From Motacilla alba alba (Eukaryota; Chordata; Aves; Passeriformes; Motacillidae), in NCBI RefSeq assembly GCF_015832195.1, contig NC_052017.1:51475652-51539651 (forward strand): a stretch of 64,000 nucleotides of DNA, read 5' to 3'. Position 1 is the stretch's first letter. Each line of letters opens with the position of its first letter. The notes beneath the pieces are model-generated. The model did no database searches, was not told the DNA's origin, and saw nothing but the letters and a program-made list of their open reading frames with translations. The position numbers were made by a program, and so were the translations under genes. Positions 60,811 through 64,000 of the stretch are shown here, in pieces.

Positions 60811-62471
60811 TGTTTGGAAAGCATAGTTATGACAGTTGCCATAGTTGTATGAAATAGCCAGCTCAGTTCTACATCAGAATGTCAAACCACATGCTTACAA
60901 AAGTGCCAAGAGAGCCTCAGTATCAGAGAAGTTTAGGACTTGCTTTACTTTCTTTCCTTCATTTCTACACCCATGAATGCAGCAATAATTGCACAAACAT
61001 AAATGGTGGGGAGTGGGGGAGTTTAAACCTTCCTGGTGGAATTGACCTAGCGCTGGAAGTTCTAATGTTAGACCTGCAAGAAAGCATGAGCCATGCCACA
61101 AATACTGAAGGCATTTTCACCCAAGAAAAGCAAAACAGACTTAACATTCCAGTGGAGCCTCTGCAGCTTCCAGGGGGTAGTGGCAGACTTTTTTTGTTCC
61201 AACTGCAAGGAAACATATGTAACATTTTCCCAATTCCACTTGCAGAGGCTGATCCATTCCAAATAGTACTGGACAAGTTCCACAGCTCCAAAATTGAATT
61301 TAGCTTCTGCAATTATTCTTTTTCCTTTTATATGTGCATGAGAAATAAAACCAAGGGTACTATTATTTGCATTCTTTAACTACAGAACAAGTCACATCAT
61401 AAAACAACCCATAAAGTAGGGTGCATGGGAGGAAGGGATCACTTGTCAGGAACTGAAAGGAAGACCATGCCAAGAGTGAGGACATCACTATTTCCACCCT
61501 CAGTCTCTTTAAAAATGAAACAAACCTAAATGAAATTTTTCATATAAAATGATTCAGCGGTACAATGTTTTTACTTTTATGCCTCTAATGAGCACCATGA
61601 ACACAGACACCAAACCAGCTTTCCTTTGACTAAGAACTGGAAGCTTGGTCCATCTCCAGCCTCGACCCTGAATGGGCCCTTCCTGCTGGAGGGAACTGAT
61701 GCTATTTAGGGTACTACTAAGGGAAAAGTCTAGTTTTAGGTTTCCCCAGTTTTTATCTAAAATTACGCCAGTCCATGCTGAAGTGGCAAATTTGCCTGTT
61801 TCCTACATGCATTTCGTTCTTCCACTTTACAATCCCAAGAATGGAAACAGCCCTTAAATTACCTAGTACTTAAATCCTCAGGGGTTGTCTTTCACCTACC
61901 AAACTAACAAAACCAAAGCAAGGAAAGACTGAGCAAAAGAAGATTAATTCAGACTCAATTTTCTTAGTCATCTGCGGTGCAGACAAGATTGAGGCACTTA
62001 AAAACACTGCACTACAGATGCTGGTTAGTTAAATTATGACAGCCCTTCAAAGGGTGCAGGAAAATGGATTTCTTGGATGGTCCCTAGGACATAGGACAGC
62101 TGCTCTGGGAGTTCCCAGGCTGTGCTCTGTTGATGTTATGCAGCCCCCACGTGCTCATTTGTTCCACAGAGAGAGAAAGTGCGAGCTGAGAGGACAGAGT
62201 GCAGCTGTATAATCACAGGAACTCTTGCTCCACACCCTAATACCCTTATTTTTCATTCTTGACATTTAATCCAGGGATGCACACCTTCCTCAGATCCTTC
62301 TTATGAGGAGTTATTGGAAAACAAAACATTTTTTTATTCAACTAAGACTCTTATCTTTTAAGTTTCCTGAGGTACTTATTCCAAAACTGCAAATACTGGA
62401 TCAAAATGCTTTGGGCTTAGAAGTCCTGAAAACATCTGTGACACTGAAGAAGATATCAAATCTCCAGTCTC

Positions 62472-62489
62472 AAAAAAAAAAAAAAAAAA
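62472..62489 (+). repeat. Poly(A) tract
   Basis: 18 consecutive A after 'ctccagtctc'. No flanking structure identifies a source element. Confidence 0.9.
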
Positions 62490-64000
62490 GCAGAGTCCAT
62501 GAGCAATCACACACCCAGTGGTGCAGGGAACAAAAGAAATCAATAATAATGAAATATTATCTAAGTACTGTTCCTGTAACCTGGAGGGTAAGAAATGCCA
62601 AGGCAAGTTCTCACCTTGAAGAGGTTATTCTAGAACCTCATCAGTTTAGTGTTGGATTGTTTTTAGGAGCATCTGTTAATTTTAAATCAGATTACACACG
62701 TCATATGTATATTAAAATAGTAAGCATTTGAACACAGTGGAGATTAAAGAGGTTACCTTGGAAACATTCTGATATTTGAAAAGCCAGTTTCTAAAAAACC
62801 CTGGCAAATCAGAATCCAGGTACTTCTATGAGAAGAAGCATCTACTTGAATGCTTTGGCCAACTCCCACCTGCTTAACAGTGAAGTCAATTAGTACCTAC
62901 ACACTTACAATAACAGCCATCATTACTGTGTCCTTCACACCCTCTCAAGGCCACTCAGTCTCTCAAGGGAAAAGCAACGATGTATAATGGATTGTACAGG
63001 TCCAATTTGGTTTAATGACCATACTGGGACTGGAGAAACAGTTCTAAAGGAAACTTTAGTTCATTGTTCCAGCTACATTAGACTAACTACCTTGCAGTAA
63101 ATGCTGATACTCAGATAGGAGCACAGCAAAGGCAGGCATGGTCTGGTCTGCAAGGCTGGCTCATCAAACAGGGCTGTCATACAATCATCTCCATGTCACA
63201 GTCCAGAAACCCATTTGCTCCGGGACTCAGTTACTGGAACACTGGGAGGAGTTTGTGGGCTTGGGTTCATTCAGGCTAATAATCACATTTTTCTATTCTT
63301 GTACACAGTCTCTTAGAGAGTTCCTACTGATCAGCAGCAAACACATCTCTGTCTCAAGCCAAAACCCTCCTCACAGGAAGAAACAGCAGAAGAGTTAACT
63401 CAATGTACTTGTTTAACAGTCAATTCAAGCTTTTTGGGAGATGCTGTGTTGTGGCTTTTAGGCAGACACTCACCAGGTAGACTGAAACATCAATGCCTTT
63501 TAATTTAAAATAATAACCTAAATGGACTCCTACTCAGACAGTCCAATATACACTACCATAGCAATAGCATATGATTATTAAATTCTAGTGAGACAAATCT
63601 AACAGCTGTACCCCAGAACTACTTATCTGAACAGGAAGAAATACTAAGCATTTGTCCTTGGAGTATTTCCTGTTAAAGGACTAAAATAGCAAATAAAGAG
63701 ATAACCCTTCCAAGCAAGTAACAATGACTACTGATGGTAAAGCATTCTTCCAAATGAAGTAACTTCCTACATAAGAACTTAATATTTGCTTTTCTTCTAT
63801 TAGTAGCCTGAATGTACCTAAACAATAATCTACATTGTCCCAGACTATCCAATTTCAACATAAACCACTAAGAATGTGACAAAGCTCTTCATTTAAACCA
63901 AAAGCACACAAGCTTCAGCATTTTTCTAAATGGAACCTTACTTTGAGTTATCACCTGAGTTTTAACACACTCAAAATAGCTTCCTGGAAGAAGAAAAAAA

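Larger units (their letters stand above)
53784..64000 (-). other. VOPP1 intron 1 (part)
   Basis: At least 10.2 kb upstream of exon 2 without a recognisable signal-peptide exon, so the promoter is probably beyond the right edge. It contains the longest CR1 copy, a CpG-dense patch at about 59838-59955, a candidate conserved element near 57630-57760 and two homopolymer tracts. Confidence 0.7.

Noticed and set aside
60879..61379. 166-codon open frame on + beside the CR1 copy
   Set aside because: Sequence looks like random translation, adjoins a dead CR1 and has overlapping open frames on the other strand.
1..64000. CRISPR arrays, operons, tRNA or rRNA genes, prokaryotic elements
   Set aside because: No regularly spaced repeats, tRNA-like cloverleaf or rRNA sequence was recognised, and the gene structure is plainly that of a vertebrate.

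Overview
The window looks like an ordinary stretch of a bird nuclear genome. The evidence is split vertebrate genes with GT-AG introns, CR1 LINE tails ending in the CATAGAATCACAGAAT-type 3' repeat, two LTRs of families I recognise as common in birds, low repeat density and an AT-rich background. I cannot name the species; the LTR families fit a neoavian bird, but that is recall, not a search.

Two protein-coding genes face each other tail to tail. LANCL2 lies on the + strand, with eight coding exons (numbered 2-9 after the human gene) between 9142 and 28428. Its first exon is off the left edge. VOPP1 (also called ECOP or GASP) lies on the - strand, with four coding exons between 53783 and 35966. 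Its signal-peptide exon is not recognisable here and probably lies beyond the right edge. This is the LANCL2-VOPP1 order known next to EGFR on human 7p11.2, so synteny and relative orientation are conserved.

Layout: 1-9141 is LANCL2 intron 1, 9142-28428 the LANCL2 exons and introns, and 28429 to about 29410 a probable 3' UTR. About 29410-34715 is intergenic or longer 3' UTR, and about 34715-35965 the probable VOPP1 3' UTR. 35966-53783 holds the VOPP1 exons and introns, and 53784-64000 is VOPP1 first-intron sequence. Mobile DNA consists of two antisense solo LTRs in LANCL2 intron 2 and four CR1 fragments, one of which starts 16 bp after the exon 6 splice donor. Most other open frames are short, lie in introns and look like chance.

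The two genes are not known to share a pathway. LANCL2 is a cytosolic, membrane-associated LanC-like zinc protein that uses glutathione. VOPP1 is a small endolysosomal membrane protein with PPxY motifs. I found no previously undescribed system. The best leads are regulatory: CR1 next to a splice donor, a proximal poly(A) site with a long U tract in VOPP1, a G-quadruplex motif, several candidate conserved non-coding elements, and a CpG-dense patch followed by an A-rich tract.
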